This document shows, one piece after another, positions 43,999 to 53,567 of a DNA stretch of 58,409 nucleotides; the stretch's first letter is position 1; every line of letters begins with the position of its first letter. Where the stretch lies: the NCBI GenBank assembly GCA_031289095.1, contig JAITQD010000068.1, positions 1 through 58,409 on the forward strand, read 5' to 3'. The DNA is from Azoarcus sp. (GTDB lineage Bacteria > Pseudomonadota > Gammaproteobacteria > Burkholderiales > Rhodocyclaceae). Made by a program: the position numbers and the translations under genes. The notes beneath the pieces were generated by a model. It was not told the origin of the DNA and searched no databases. It saw only the letters and a list, made by a program, of their open reading frames with translations.

Positions 43999-44501
43999 AA
44001 ACGGCTCCGGGTGCTGACTTCCTGCGCTTCCTTGCCACCCAGGGAGCGGCTGTTGTTCCATTTGATCGTAACGGTGCACAGGTTCTTGTCCGCCGCTTCG
44101 CACTGGATCTTGCCGCAGGCATCCGGGCCGAGGCTGTCCTGGATGTTTCTGATCCATCTCTTGAGGTCGTTGCCGGCCAGGTCGCTGCCCAGCGCACCCG
44201 ATTCGCTGCAAACGTAGCTGCCCATCCTCGCGCTGTATTCGGGCCGAACCTCCAGGATGCTCAGATTTTTGGATTCCGTACTGGGGGAGGTCATGCTGGC
44301 GCGCATGGACTCGAAAATGGAATGGGTGAGCATGACGACCGCGCTTTGTTCGAGCGAGCCTTCGTTGTTGCGCAACGCGCCGGTCTGCATGGCGGCGATG
44401 CCCAGAATGCCGATGGCGAGGATGAAGACGGAAACGAGCACTTCGATCAGGCTGGAACCGGCCTGGCCGGAGAGCGTTCGAGGTGTTCCGGGGGTTCTCA
44501 T
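43995..44501 (-). CDS. pilV: Minor pilin / pilus modification protein PilV
   Basis: A 168-residue prepilin-like protein. The leader QAGSSLIEVLVSVFILAIGI, with Glu at about +5 after the cleavage Gly, runs into LGIAAMQTGALRNNEGSLEQ, the PilV signature. Four Cys occur in the C-terminal part. It is the first gene of pilV-pilW-pilX-pilY1. A fimT/fimU homologue and pilE, often found at the two ends of this operon, are not present in the window. Confidence 0.88.
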   Translation of the reverse strand: MRTPGTPRTLSGQAGSSLIEVLVSVFILAIGILGIAAMQTGALRNNEGSLEQSAVVMLTHSIFESMRASMTSPSTESKNLSILEVRPEYSARMGSYVCSESGALGSDLAGNDLKRWIRNIQDSLGPDACGKIQCEAADKNLCTVTIKWNNSRSLGGKEAQEVSTRSRL

Positions 44502-44823
44502 CGTGGGGTTTTCCCGTTGGGGGGCTGGGTTGGGCGGGAGTATTTTTGTTGGCGGTTTGGCCGCCAGTGTTCAGGCTGCCCCGCATCTGTCACTTGCTGC
44601 GACAATTCTCGGGCGCGCCTCGGCGCACCGGGCGCGACCTTTGTCACATCCACCCGGGGCATTGACATGCGGGCGGTAATCCATCACGCGAAAAAAACGG
44701 CCTCCATGGCGTCCGTCACGCGCAGAACCCGTTTTGACCCGCTGCCGTGCGCGTTCCCTTGAATGCGGGAAATTACGCCCCACATGGTGGATATTCATCC
44801 GGTTTACAGACAGGACTTTCGCC
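44502..44823. other. Divergent intergenic region between pilV and clpB
   Basis: This 322-base stretch has no credible gene. It holds a short hairpin at 44551-44565 (GGCGG/CCGCC) in the presumed pilV leader and the heat-shock promoter of clpB near 44758-44785. No clear sigma-70 or sigma-54 promoter for pilV was found. Confidence 0.55.
44758..44785 (+). promoter_or_regulatory. Sigma-32 heat-shock promoter of clpB
   Basis: CTTGAAT (44758-44764), 13 bases, then CCCCACAT (44778-44785) closely matches the RpoH consensus CTTGAAA-N(11-16)-CCCCATNT. The start is predicted near 44792, 32 bases before the clpB ATG. Confidence 0.85.
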
Positions 44824-47409
44824 ATGCGCCTCGACAAACTCACCACCCGCTTCCAACAGGCTCTCGCCGACGCCCAGAGCCTCGCCGTCGGCAACGACCA
44901 GCAATTCATCGAAGCACAGCATCTCCTGCTTGCCCTGCTCGAAGAGGAAGACGGCGGCGCGGTCTCGCTGCTGCAACGTGCTGGCGTCAACGTGCCGCCG
45001 CTGAAGGCGGCGCTCAACCGTGCGCTTGAGCGGTTGCCCAAGGTCGAAGGCCACGGCGGTGACGTGACGGTGGGGCGCGATCTCACCAATCTTTTGAACC
45101 TCACCGACCGCGAAGCCCAAAAGCGCGGCGACCAGTTCATCGCCAGCGAAATGTTTCTGCTCGCGCTGGCGGGCGACAAGGGCGAAGCCGGGCGGCTGTT
45201 GCGCGAGCACGGCCTGAACCGCGAAGCGCTGGAAGCCGCAATCACCGCCGTGCGCGGCGGCGGCGCGGTCGACAACCAGGATGCCGAGGGACAGCGCGAG
45301 GCACTGAACAAATACTGCACGGATCTCACCGAACGCGCCCGCGCCGGCAAGCTCGACCCGGTTATCGGACGCGACGACGAAATCCGCCGCGCAATCCAGA
45401 TATTGCAGCGCCGCTCCAAGAACAATCCGGTGTTGATCGGCGAACCCGGCGTCGGCAAAACGGCCATTGTCGAAGGGCTGGCGCAACGCATCGTCAACGA
45501 CGAAGTGCCCGAAACGCTCAAGGGCAAACGGGTGCTGTCGCTCGACATGGCGGCCCTGCTCGCCGGGGCCAAATATCGCGGCGAATTCGAGGAACGGCTC
45601 AAAGCGGTGCTGAAAGAAATCGCTCAGGAAGAAGGGCGCATCGTCCTGTTCATCGACGAGCTGCACACCATGGTGGGTGCAGGCAAGGCGGAAGGGGCCA
45701 TCGACGCTGGCAACATGCTCAAGCCGGCGCTGGCGCGGGGCGAACTGCACTGCGTCGGCGCGACCACGCTCGACGAATACCGCAAGTACATCGAAAAAGA
45801 CGCCGCGCTGGAACGGCGCTTCCAGAAAGTGCTGATCGAAGAACCGACGGTGGAAGCGACCATCGCCATCCTGCGCGGCTTGCAGGAAAAATACGAAATC
45901 CACCACGGCGTCGAAATTACCGATCCGGCCATCGTCGCGGCCTCGGAACTGTCGAACCGCTACATTACCGACCGCTTTCTGCCCGACAAGGCCATCGACC
46001 TGATCGACGAGGCCGCCGCCCGGATCAAGATGGAAATCGACTCCAAGCCCGAAGTCATGGACAAGCTCGACCGCCGTCTCATCCAGCTCAAAATCGAGCG
46101 AGAAGCGGTCAAAAAGGAAAAGGACGAAGCCTCGCAGAAGCGCTTTGCCCTGATCGAAGAAGAAATCGCCCGCCTGTCAAAAGAATATTCCGATCTGGAA
46201 GAAATCTGGAAAGCGGAAAAAGCGCAATTGCAAGGTTCCAAGCACGTCAAGGAAGCCATCGATCATCTCAAGGTGCGGATGGCCGAATTTCAGCGCAAGG
46301 GCCAGTTCGACAAACTGGCCGAACTGCAATACGGTGAATTGCCGCGCCTAGAAGCGCAATTGAAAGTCGCCGAAAAGGCCGATGACGGTGCGGCGAAAAA
46401 AACCAACCGGCTATTGCGCACCCAGGTGGGTGCGGAAGAAATCGCCGAAGTCGTGAGCCGCGCCACCGGTATTCCTGTCGCCAAAATGATGCAGGGCGAG
46501 CGCGAAAAGCTGCTTGGCATGGAAGACCGCCTGCACAGCCGCGTGGTCGGGCAGGATGAAGCCGTGCGGCTGGTGTCGGACGCCATCCGGCGCTCGCGCG
46601 CCGGGCTATCCGACGAGAACCGGCCCTACGGCTCCTTTTTGTTCCTCGGCCCTACCGGCGTGGGCAAGACGGAGCTTTGCAAGGCGCTGGCGAATTTCCT
46701 TTTCGACTCTGAAGATCGCCTGATCCGCATCGACATGAGCGAGTTTATGGAAAAACACTCGGTCGCGCGGCTCATTGGCGCGCCGCCGGGATACGTCGGC
46801 TACGAAGAAGGCGGCTACCTCACCGAACAGGTGCGTCGCAAACCCTATAGCGTGATCCTTTTCGACGAAGTGGAAAAAGCGCACCCCGACGTATTCAACG
46901 TCCTGCTGCAAGCGCTCGACGACGGGCGCATGACCGACGGGCATGGGCGCACGGTGGATTTCAAGAACACCGTGATCGTGATGACCTCCAACCTTGGCAG
47001 CCAGATGATCCAGCAAATGGCGGGCGACGATTACGGCCTCATCAAACTCGCGGTGATGGCTGAGGTCAAAACCTATTTTCGTCCCGAATTCATCAACCGC
47101 ATCGACGAAGTGGTGGTGTTCCACGCGCTTGACGAGCGGCATATTGCCGGCATCGCTCGTATCCAGCTGCAATACTTGGAAAAGCGCCTGGCGCGGCTCG
47201 ACATGGGGCTGGAAGTCGACGAAGCGGCGCTGGCTGAACTTGCCAAGGCGGGGTTCGACCCCGTGTTTGGGGCGCGACCCCTGAAGCGCGCAATTCAGGA
47301 ACGGCTGGAAAACCCGCTTGCCAAAGCCATCCTCGAAGGCGGGTTCGCGGCCAAGGATACGATCAGGGTGACGGGCGAAGGCGGGAGCCTGCGGTTTGCG
47401 AAAGGGTGA
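44824..47409 (+). CDS. clpB: ATP-dependent disaggregase ClpB
   Basis: An 861-residue Hsp100 chaperone, close to the usual 857. The N-domain has [23 protein letters not shown]-1 has Walker A GEPGVGKT (about 206-213) and [18 protein letters not shown] coiled-coil M-domain (about 410-525, [20 protein letters not shown]) marks ClpB rather than ClpA. AAA-2 has Walker A GPTGVGKT (about 609-616) and pore-loop [13 protein letters not shown]. There is no ClpP-binding IGF loop. It resolves protein aggregates with DnaK. ATG 44824 has AGGA 8 bases upstream and a sigma-32 promoter. Confidence 0.97.
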   Translation: MRLDKLTTRFQQALADAQSLAVGNDQQFIEAQHLLLALLEEEDGGAVSLLQRAGVNVPPLKAALNRALERLPKVEGHGGDVTVGRDLTNLLNLTDREAQKRGDQFIASEMFLLALAGDKGEAGRLLREHGLNREALEAAITAVRGGGAVDNQDAEGQREALNKYCTDLTERARAGKLDPVIGRDDEIRRAIQILQRRSKNNPVLIGEPGVGKTAIVEGLAQRIVNDEVPETLKGKRVLSLDMAALLAGAKYRGEFEERLKAVLKEIAQEEGRIVLFIDELHTMVGAGKAEGAIDAGNMLKPALARGELHCVGATTLDEYRKYIEKDAALERRFQKVLIEEPTVEATIAILRGLQEKYEIHHGVEITDPAIVAASELSNRYITDRFLPDKAIDLIDEAAARIKMEIDSKPEVMDKLDRRLIQLKIEREAVKKEKDEASQKRFALIEEEIARLSKEYSDLEEIWKAEKAQLQGSKHVKEAIDHLKVRMAEFQRKGQFDKLAELQYGELPRLEAQLKVAEKADDGAAKKTNRLLRTQVGAEEIAEVVSRATGIPVAKMMQGEREKLLGMEDRLHSRVVGQDEAVRLVSDAIRRSRAGLSDENRPYGSFLFLGPTGVGKTELCKALANFLFDSEDRLIRIDMSEFMEKHSVARLIGAPPGYVGYEEGGYLTEQVRRKPYSVILFDEVEKAHPDVFNVLLQALDDGRMTDGHGRTVDFKNTVIVMTSNLGSQMIQQMAGDDYGLIKLAVMAEVKTYFRPEFINRIDEVVVFHALDERHIAGIARIQLQYLEKRLARLDMGLEVDEAALAELAKAGFDPVFGARPLKRAIQERLENPLAKAILEGGFAAKDTIRVTGEGGSLRFAKG

Positions 47410-47525
47410 GCGGGCCGCTTTCTTGCGCGAAATGAAGTGCAATCCGGCGATGTTAATCGCATAGATGGCGTCAAGACAGCGATAGCGCCTTCAGGAACTG
47501 GCGCGGGTTTTGCTATCATCGCGCG

Positions 47526-48371
47526 ATGAACGCCGATCTGCATTGCCATTCCACCGTCTCCGACGGCTGTCTCGAACCCGCCGCGCTGGTGCGCCGTGCG
47601 CACGCCAACGGGGCCGAACTGCTGGCGCTGACCGACCACGACGAGCTGGGCGGGGTCGCCGAGGCAGCGGGGGAGGCGGCGCGGCTTGGCATGCGCTTCG
47701 TGCCCGGGGTCGAAATTTCCGTTTCTTTAGGTGAGGACACGACCGTCCATATCGTCGGCCTCGGGGTCGATCCGCTCGATCCGGCGCTGCTTGTGGGGCT
47801 GGCGAAGGTGCGCGACGGACGCAGGGAGCGGGCGCAACGAATAGCGGCGGATTTCGACCGCATTGGCCTGCACGGTACGCTGGAAGGTGCGTACCGCTTC
47901 GCAAGCAACCCGGAGATGATCGGGCGCGCCCATTTTGCGCGTCACCTCGTGGCCAGCGGTACGATGCCCGACGTCAACACGGTTTTCGATCATTATCTCG
48001 CGCGCGGCAAGCCCGGTTTTGTGCCGCATCGCGGGGCGGGCCTCGCCGAGGCGGTGGACTGGATTCGCGGCGCGGGCGGCATTGCCGTCATCGCGCATCC
48101 GGCGCGCTATCACCGCTTGTCGAAGGCGGAATTCAACCGTTTCGTCGATGATTTCATCGCCGCCGGCGGCGAGGCCGTCGAAGTGGTGGCGGGGGCGCAT
48201 ACGCTGGACGAAATGCTGCGTTTTGCCACGCTCGCCCGTCGTCGCGGGCTGCTCGCTTCGCGCGGTTCGGATTTTCACAGCAAAACCGAGAGCGCGGTCG
48301 ACGTTGGCCGTTGCAATCCGCTGCCGCCCGATCTCGCGCCGGTCTGGTCGCGTCCTCCTTTCGTCGGCTGA
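47526..48371 (+). CDS. PHP-domain phosphoesterase (RNase AM / YciV type)
   Basis: A 281-residue PHP protein. The metal-binding motifs are ADLHCHSTVSDG, LALTDHDELGG, the VPGVEISVS segment, AVIAHPARY and SRGSDFHSKTE. Length and motif order match YciV (RNase AM, also described as a 3',5'-nucleotide bisphosphate phosphatase). That enzyme trims the 5' ends of rRNA and degrades small RNA fragments. It heads a run of closely spaced plus-strand genes with yciO, an M50 protease and scpAB. Confidence 0.88.
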   Translation: MNADLHCHSTVSDGCLEPAALVRRAHANGAELLALTDHDELGGVAEAAGEAARLGMRFVPGVEISVSLGEDTTVHIVGLGVDPLDPALLVGLAKVRDGRRERAQRIAADFDRIGLHGTLEGAYRFASNPEMIGRAHFARHLVASGTMPDVNTVFDHYLARGKPGFVPHRGAGLAEAVDWIRGAGGIAVIAHPARYHRLSKAEFNRFVDDFIAAGGEAVEVVAGAHTLDEMLRFATLARRRGLLASRGSDFHSKTESAVDVGRCNPLPPDLAPVWSRPPFVG

Positions 48372-48380
48372 ATTTCCACA

Positions 48381-49013
48381 ATGGCCCAGTTTTTTTCCCT
48401 CCATCCAGAGTCGCCCCAGCCCAGGCTGATCCGTCAGGCCGCCGGAATCGTGCGCGATGGCGGCCTGATCGCTTTTCCGACCGATTCCGCCTACGCGCTC
48501 GGCGGGCGTCCCGGCGACGCGGCGCTGCTCGACCGCATCCGCCGCCTGCGCGGGGTGGACGACCGGCACCATTTCACCTTGTTGTGCCGCGACCTTTCCG
48601 AGATCGCCACCTTCGCGCGGGTCGACAATGTGCAATACCGCCTGCTCAAGGCGAGCACGCCCGGCCCGTACACGTTCATCCTTGAAGGCACGCGCGAGGT
48701 GCCGCGCCGCCTGCTTCACCCCAAGCGCAAGACCATCGGCCTGCGGGTGCCCGAGCATCCGGTGGTCGCGGCCCTGCTTGCGGAACTGGGCGAACCGCTG
48801 CTTTCGTCGACCCTGCTCCTGCCGGGCGAGGCGCTGCCGCTCACCGACGCCGGGGAAATCCGCGAGCGGCTGGAAAAAGACGTCGATCTGGTGATCGAGG
48901 CCGGTGCGTGCCGGCCCGAGGCGACCACGGTGATCGACCTCTCCGGCGGTACGCCGGAACTGGTGCGAGCGGGGCGCGGACGTCTCGAACCCTTTGGCCT
49001 TGCCATGGAATGA
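48381..49013 (+). CDS. yciO: YciO-type Sua5/YrdC-family protein
   Basis: A 210-residue YrdC-fold protein. GLIAFPTDSAYALGGRPGDA, IRRLRGVDDRHHFTLLCRDL and KASTPGPYTFILEGTREVPR are followed by PKRKTIGLRVPEHPVVAALL. Replacement of the canonical KxR/SxN surroundings by these forms, and the neighbour YciV, identify YciO rather than TsaC. E. coli YciO is only weakly active in making threonylcarbamoyl-AMP. It starts 10 bases after the PHP gene. Confidence 0.88.
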   Translation: MAQFFSLHPESPQPRLIRQAAGIVRDGGLIAFPTDSAYALGGRPGDAALLDRIRRLRGVDDRHHFTLLCRDLSEIATFARVDNVQYRLLKASTPGPYTFILEGTREVPRRLLHPKRKTIGLRVPEHPVVAALLAELGEPLLSSTLLLPGEALPLTDAGEIRERLEKDVDLVIEAGACRPEATTVIDLSGGTPELVRAGRGRLEPFGLAME

Positions 49014-49020
49014 GAACACG

Positions 49021-49653
49021 ATGCTCCAGGGAATCCTGATCTGGGCCTTGCCGGTAGTGCTGGCAATTACCGTGCACGAAGCGGCGCACGGCTACGTGGC
49101 GCGCGCCTTCGGCGATCCGACCGCTGCACTGGCCGGACGCATCACCCTCAATCCGCTGCGCCACATCGACCCGATCGGGACGATCGCCGTGCCCCTGGTT
49201 CTTTATCTGCTCTCGGGCACCCTGTTCGGCTGGGCCAAGCCGGTGCCGGTCAATTTCAACCGCCTGCGCCACCCCAAGGCCGACATGTTGTGGGTGGCCG
49301 CCGCCGGGCCGTTCTCCAATCTGGTCATGGCGCTGGGCTGGGCCTGTCTGGCCGCGCTGCTGCACGGGAGTGCGCTAGGCAGCTATGGGCATGGTCTCAC
49401 GCTGATGGCCGGCCCCGGCGTCGCCATCAACGGTGTGCTGCTGTTTCTCAATCTGCTGCCGATTCCGCCACTCGACGGGGGGCGCATCACGTTCAGCCTG
49501 CTGCCCGATCATCTGGCGAAAAAATACGCCCGCATCGAACCGTATGGTTTCCCGATCATGCTCGTGCTGCTGGCGACGGGAGGGCTTGGCGTCATTCTCG
49601 AGCCGTTGCTGAACGGGTTCATGGCGGCCTTGCTGCGCCTGTTCGGAAACTGA
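49021..49653 (+). CDS. Site-2 protease family (M50) membrane peptidase
   Basis: A 210-residue integral membrane protein with about 5-6 hydrophobic segments. The zinc site HEAAH lies in ITVHEAAHGYVARAFGDPTA within the first membrane helix, and the third ligand is in LLPIPPLDGGRI (NxxPxPxxDG form). It is the short prokaryotic type without PDZ or CBS domains. Substrates are unknown. In many betaproteobacteria this gene sits next to scpA, as here (8 bases apart). Confidence 0.9.
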   Translation: MLQGILIWALPVVLAITVHEAAHGYVARAFGDPTAALAGRITLNPLRHIDPIGTIAVPLVLYLLSGTLFGWAKPVPVNFNRLRHPKADMLWVAAAGPFSNLVMALGWACLAALLHGSALGSYGHGLTLMAGPGVAINGVLLFLNLLPIPPLDGGRITFSLLPDHLAKKYARIEPYGFPIMLVLLATGGLGVILEPLLNGFMAALLRLFGN

Positions 49654-49660
49654 GGCTGCG

Positions 49661-50506
49661 ATGGCGAATGAAACGGCAGCGGTGGCAGACGCGAACGCGG
49701 TGGCTCAGGCTGTGCTGCCGCTGGCGTCCGGGGATGCGCTCGCCCGCCTCTATGGCGAACCGATGCTCGAACTGCCCAAGGACTTGTACATTCCGCCCGA
49801 TGCGCTGCGGGTGTTCCTCGAAGCCTTCGAGGGGCCGCTTGATCTGCTGCTGTATCTCATCCGCCGCGCCAACGTCGACGTGCTCGACATTCCGATGGCG
49901 CCGCTCACCGTGCAATATCTCGAATACGTCGAGGCCATGCGCGCGACCAATCTGGAACTGGCGGCGGAATATCTGCTGATGGCGGCGATGCTGCTCGAAA
50001 TCAAGTCGCGCATGTTGTTGCCCCGTCCGCCGCGCGCGGAAGCGGTGGAGATCGACCCCCGCGCCGAACTGGTGCGACGTCTGCTTGAATACGAACAGAC
50101 CCGGTTTGCGGCGGCGAGGCTTGATGCCTTGCCGAGGGCGGGGCGCGATTTCGAGCGGGTCAGCGTGTTTGTGGCGGAAAAGATTATCGAACGCATGCCG
50201 GAAGTCAGCCTGCACGATCTGCAACTGGCGTGGCTGAGGCTGATGAAGCGGGCGCGCCTCGTGCAGCGCCACCAAGTCGGGCGCGAGGAATTGTCGGTGC
50301 GCGAACACATGACGATTATCCTGCGCAAATTGCACGGCGGCGTTTTCGTCGTGTTCGATACCCTGTTCGATGTGGAAAAGGGCGCGGCGGGTGTGGTGGT
50401 GAGTTTTCTCGCCGTGCTGGAACTGGTCAAGGAAGCGATGGTGGTCATTACCCAGAATGAGGCGTTCGCGCCGATTTACGTGAAGCTGGCCGATGAGCAA
50501 GGCTGA
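49661..50506 (+). CDS. scpA: Segregation and condensation protein A
   Basis: A 281-residue kleisin. It contains [40 protein letters not shown] and [20 protein letters not shown], the SMC-neck-binding N-terminal domain. A C-terminal winged helix ends in [20 protein letters not shown], then [11 protein letters not shown]. It bridges SMC heads in the bacterial condensin. An N-terminal extension of about 45 residues precedes the conserved part. It overlaps scpB by 14 bases. Confidence 0.94.
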   Translation: MANETAAVADANAVAQAVLPLASGDALARLYGEPMLELPKDLYIPPDALRVFLEAFEGPLDLLLYLIRRANVDVLDIPMAPLTVQYLEYVEAMRATNLELAAEYLLMAAMLLEIKSRMLLPRPPRAEAVEIDPRAELVRRLLEYEQTRFAAARLDALPRAGRDFERVSVFVAEKIIERMPEVSLHDLQLAWLRLMKRARLVQRHQVGREELSVREHMTIILRKLHGGVFVVFDTLFDVEKGAAGVVVSFLAVLELVKEAMVVITQNEAFAPIYVKLADEQG

Positions 50507-51149
50507 GAAACGCGCCGCTGCGCCGAAAGATTTGCCGGATGCAGAGGCTGCCGCCTCCGTGCGTCTGGCCGGCCCTGCGGACTACAGGCGCGTCATCGAA
50601 GCCGCCTTGCTCGCCAGTTCCGCGCCGCTGGGTGTGACCGCGCTGCGTCTACTGTTCGAGCCGGAGCCGGGCGGCGACCTCGTTCGCCGTCTGCTCGACG
50701 ATCTGCGCGCCGACTGGGAGGCCGCCGGGCGCGGCGTCGAACTGGTGCAGACCGCTGGCGGCTGGCGTTTTCAGACGCGGCCCGAATATCAGATTTACCT
50801 GGATCGGCTGAAGAACGAAAAGCCGCCGCGTTATTCGCGCGCGGTCATGGAGACGCTGGCGATTGTCGCCTATCGTCAGCCGGTGACGCGGGGCGACATC
50901 GAGGATATCCGCGGCGTTGCCGTTTCACCCAGTGTGCTCAAGACGCTGGAATCGCGCGGCTGGGTCGACATCGTTGGCCACCGCGACACGCCGGGCCGCC
51001 CGGCGCTTTTTGCCACCACCAAACGTTTTCTCGATGACATGGGCTTGCGCGGTCTTGCCGAACTGCCGGCGCTGCCCGAAATTGAAAGGATGATGGATCT
51101 TGTCGACACCGCGAACGTCGAAGCGCACGCCGCTCCGCCAACCGAATGA
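50493..51149 (+). CDS. scpB: Segregation and condensation protein B
   Basis: A 218-residue winged-helix protein. [78 protein letters not shown] and [19 protein letters not shown] follow in order and define ScpB. It dimerises and binds ScpA in the SMC complex. The gene overlaps scpA at its start and rluB at its end. Confidence 0.94.
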   Translation: MSKAEKRAAAPKDLPDAEAAASVRLAGPADYRRVIEAALLASSAPLGVTALRLLFEPEPGGDLVRRLLDDLRADWEAAGRGVELVQTAGGWRFQTRPEYQIYLDRLKNEKPPRYSRAVMETLAIVAYRQPVTRGDIEDIRGVAVSPSVLKTLESRGWVDIVGHRDTPGRPALFATTKRFLDDMGLRGLAELPALPEIERMMDLVDTANVEAHAAPPTE

Positions 51150-52062
51150 GGATTCCCGCCGCACCCGGCGACGTATCGCGCGCCGGGGCGAGGGCAGGGA
51201 AGATGACGCCGTTGCGCCTGTAGAGCCGTCCGCGCCGCGCCCGTCCCGCGCCGGGCAGGATCGGCCCGGCGACGAACCCGAGCGCCTGCAAAAAGTGCTT
51301 GCCCGCGCCGGTCTCGCCTCGCGCCGCCAGATCGAGGAATGGGTGGAGGAAGGCCGCATCCTGGTCAACGACCAGCCCGCCGAGCCGGGGCAGAAAGTCG
51401 GCCCCGGCGACCGCGTAAAGCTCAACGGGCGGCTGGTGCCGTTGCGCTTCGGGACGCGCTCGCCGCGCGTGCTGCTCTATCACAAGCCCGAAGGCGAAAT
51501 CGTCTCCCGCAACGACCCCGAAGGCCGTCCCACCGCGTTCGAGCGTCTGCCGATGTTGCGCCGCGGGCGCTGGCTGGCGATAGGGCGGCTGGACTTCAAC
51601 ACGTCGGGTCTTTTGTTGTTTACAGATGACGGCGGTCTTGCCAATCGCCTGATGCATCCGCGCTACGGGCTTGACCGCGAATACGCGGTCAGGCTGCTCG
51701 GCGAGCTGACTGGCGAGCAAATCCAGAGCCTCACCAGCGGCATCGCGCTCGAAGACGGCAGCGCCCATTTCGACACCCTGCGCCACGAGGGGGGGGAGGG
51801 CGTCAATCAGTGGTATCGCGTCACGCTCTCGGAAGGCCGCAACCGCGAAGTGCGCCGCATGTTCGAGGCCGTCGGCCTCACCGTGAGCCGCCTGATGCGG
51901 GTGCGCTACGGCCCGGTTGAACTGCCGCCCCGCCTCAAGCGCGGCATGTGGATGGAAATGCCAGAGGCGGACGCCTGCCGGCTGGCGGGGCTTCCGGCGC
52001 CACAGCAGGAAAAGGGGCGCGAGCGTCCGGTAAAACTGCGGCGGACGGTGCCGAGGCAGTAG
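51100..52062 (+). CDS. rluB: 23S rRNA pseudouridine synthase, RluB type
   Basis: A 320-residue protein. The basic, disordered N-terminus is about 60 residues, the S4 RNA-binding domain is about 62-105 ([20 protein letters not shown]), and the catalytic domain has [20 protein letters not shown] with the active-site Asp in [28 protein letters not shown] is also typical. RluB modifies U2605 of 23S rRNA; RsuA/RluE are related but shorter. The start is set at TTG 51100, inside scpB; no ATG lies between it and the S4 domain, so the exact start is uncertain. It follows scpAB as in many proteobacteria. Confidence 0.88.
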   Translation: MSTPRTSKRTPLRQPNEDSRRTRRRIARRGEGREDDAVAPVEPSAPRPSRAGQDRPGDEPERLQKVLARAGLASRRQIEEWVEEGRILVNDQPAEPGQKVGPGDRVKLNGRLVPLRFGTRSPRVLLYHKPEGEIVSRNDPEGRPTAFERLPMLRRGRWLAIGRLDFNTSGLLLFTDDGGLANRLMHPRYGLDREYAVRLLGELTGEQIQSLTSGIALEDGSAHFDTLRHEGGEGVNQWYRVTLSEGRNREVRRMFEAVGLTVSRLMRVRYGPVELPPRLKRGMWMEMPEADACRLAGLPAPQQEKGRERPVKLRRTVPRQ

Positions 52063-52117
52063 GGCGGACGCGCCTGCCGTCTTTTCGCCTGCGCAGCCTG
52101 GTGGCCGGAGCGCCCGT

Positions 52118-53125
52118 TCAATGCGCCGTGGCGCGCACGCATTCGCGTACGAGGCCAGGGCCGCGATAGATCAATCCGGTCATCACCTGCACCAGCGCAG
52201 CGCCCGCGTCGATTTTTGCGCGGGCGGCAGCGCCGTCGAGCACGCCGCCGGAGGCGATGACCGGCAATTCACCTGCCAGCGCCTGCACGAGCTGGCGCAG
52301 CACGGTGTTCGAGCATTCCAGCAGCGGTGCGCCGGACAGGCCGCCGGTCTGACCGGCATGGCGCAATCCCGCTACCTTGTCGCGCGCCAGCGTGGTGTTG
52401 GTGGCGATGGCGGCGTCGATGCGGTGACGGCGCAGGGCGTTGGCGATGGACGAGACGCCGTCCGCGTCGAGATCTGGTGCGATCTTCAGCGCCAGCGGCA
52501 CGTAGCGGCCATGGCGGTCGGCGAGACGGCCTTGCGCTTCCTTGAGCCGTCCGAGCAGATCGTCGAGTTCGGACACGTCCTGCAACTGGCGCAGATTCTT
52601 GGTGTTGGGCGATGAAATGTTGATCGTCACGTAACTCGCCAGCGCATACACCTTGTCGAGCGCGGCAAGGTAATCGTCGGCGGCGCGCTCGATGGGCGTG
52701 TCGAAGTTCTTGCCGATGTTGATGCCGAGGATGCCCTTGTACCTGGCCGCGCGCACGTTGACAACGAGGGCGTCGACGCCATGGTTGTTGAAGCCCATGC
52801 GGTTGATGACAGCGCGCGCCTCCGGCAGCCGGAACAGGCGTGGGCGCGGATTGCCCGGCTGCGGACGCGGTGTGACCGTGCCGATTTCGAGAAAGCCGAA
52901 TCCCATCCGCGCCAGGCCGTCGATGGCCTCGCCGTTTTTGTCCAGCCCGGCGGCAAGGCCGATGCGGTTGGGGAAGTCTAGCCCCATCGTCGTCATTGTG
53001 GGCGCGGGTTCGGGGCGTCCTGGCGGGAGCAGGCAACCGGCGGCATGCAGCGCGGCGATCGCGCCATTGTGGGCGGTTTCGGGGTCGAAGGAAAACAGGA
53101 AAGGACGGGCGAGGTCGTAGAACAT
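52118..53125 (-). CDS. pyrD: Dihydroorotate dehydrogenase (quinone), class 2
   Basis: A 335-residue membrane-associated class 2 enzyme. The N-terminal amphipathic region [20 protein letters not shown] is typical of quinone-linked Pyr[41 protein letters not shown], the catalytic Ser in [18 protein letters not shown], and LIGASGGV-like [10 protein letters not shown] follow. It oxidises dihydroorotate with FMN in pyrimidine synthesis. It is a single gene on the minus strand. Confidence 0.95.
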   Translation of the reverse strand: MFYDLARPFLFSFDPETAHNGAIAALHAAGCLLPPGRPEPAPTMTTMGLDFPNRIGLAAGLDKNGEAIDGLARMGFGFLEIGTVTPRPQPGNPRPRLFRLPEARAVINRMGFNNHGVDALVVNVRAARYKGILGINIGKNFDTPIERAADDYLAALDKVYALASYVTINISSPNTKNLRQLQDVSELDDLLGRLKEAQGRLADRHGRYVPLALKIAPDLDADGVSSIANALRRHRIDAAIATNTTLARDKVAGLRHAGQTGGLSGAPLLECSNTVLRQLVQALAGELPVIASGGVLDGAAARAKIDAGAALVQVMTGLIYRGPGLVRECVRATAH

Positions 53126-53215
53126 GATGGGCGTGATTGTAGCGGCTCCGTGCGGAGTGTTGTTGGGGCTGCGGCGGGATCGGTCTGGTGTGCAGGTTTG
53201 CCGGATATTTGATTG

Positions 53216-53297
53216 TTGTCGGAATATTTAACAAAATTGGCGCTTGTCCTGCCCCCGTGCGGGGTTATCACGGGGGAATATTGTCGGAATACTTGAC
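53216..53297. repeat. Direct repeats flanking a hairpin
   Basis: TTGTCGGAATATTTAAC (53216-53232) and TTGTCGGAATACTTGAC (53281-53297) differ at two positions and are 65 bases apart. Between them CCCCCGTG (53252-53259) and CACGGGGG (53269-53276) form a perfect 8-pair hairpin. The set could be a regulator binding array upstream of pyrD or of the candidate sRNA. Confidence 0.6.
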
Positions 53298-53317
53298 GCA
53301 AGTGATTTTCGTCACAG

Positions 53318-53346
53318 TTGTTTTCCTTATTTTTCAAATGTATACA
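53318..53346 (+). promoter_or_regulatory. Sigma-70-type promoter of candidate sRNA/leader
   Basis: TTGTTT (53318-53323) and TATACA (53341-53346) are spaced by 17 bases in a strongly A+T-rich stretch. The predicted start is near 53353. Confidence 0.55.
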
Positions 53347-53352
53347 TATCTG

Positions 53353-53465
53353 GCATGAATGTTGCTGATATGAAAGCAACTTGGCGGTGGTTATATCGCC
53401 GCTAACGTGAAGCTCCCCCTTTCACCCCGTAGCACACCGGTTCCGGTGGTTACGGGGTGTGTTTA
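53353..53465 (+). ncRNA. Candidate small RNA with C-rich loop and terminator-like stem
   Basis: Behind the promoter the transcript would fold into GTTGC/GCAAC (53361-53380) and GGCGGT/ATCGCC (53383-53400). A third hairpin is GTGAA/TTCAC (53407-53425) with loop GCTCCCCCT. A strong two-part stem follows, with outer CACCCCGTA (53423-53431) / TACGGGGTG (53451-53459) and inner CACCGG/CCGGTG, then TGTTTATT. The C-rich loop is complementary to Shine-Dalgarno sequences, a common sRNA feature. The third hairpin and the last stem share bases, so they exclude each other. It could instead be a leader of the protease gene with attenuator-like folding. No known RNA family was recognised. Confidence 0.45.
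53423..53459 (+). terminator. Terminator-like two-part hairpin
   Basis: Outer arms CACCCCGTA (53423-53431) and TACGGGGTG (53451-53459), and inner arms CACCGG (53435-53440) and CCGGTG (53443-53448), form a very stable stem. The following TGTTTATT is only a weak T-tract, so termination may be partial. Confidence 0.5.
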
Positions 53466-53567
53466 TTGCATCGTGGAACCGACGCCGGCCTGAAACCCCG
53501 CCCTTCACGGTTTGTCGCGGATTGCTGCTACCATGCGACACGGTTTCTTTTCCTGCGCCTGTTCGTG

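Larger units (their letters stand above)
53126..53567. other. 442-base intergenic region with repeats, hairpins and a candidate sRNA
   Basis: No protein gene is seen. From left to right it has a near-identical 17-base direct repeat pair (53216-53232 and 53281-53297) flanking a GC hairpin (53252-53276), a plus-strand promoter (53318-53346), and a string of hairpins ending in a terminator-like stem (53423-53459). The right part precedes the serine protease gene. Confidence 0.6.

Noticed and set aside
47480-47525. Short hairpin (GCGCC/GGCGC) after clpB as a terminator
   Set aside because: The stem is only five pairs with a 10-base loop and the T-run is short; too weak to call.
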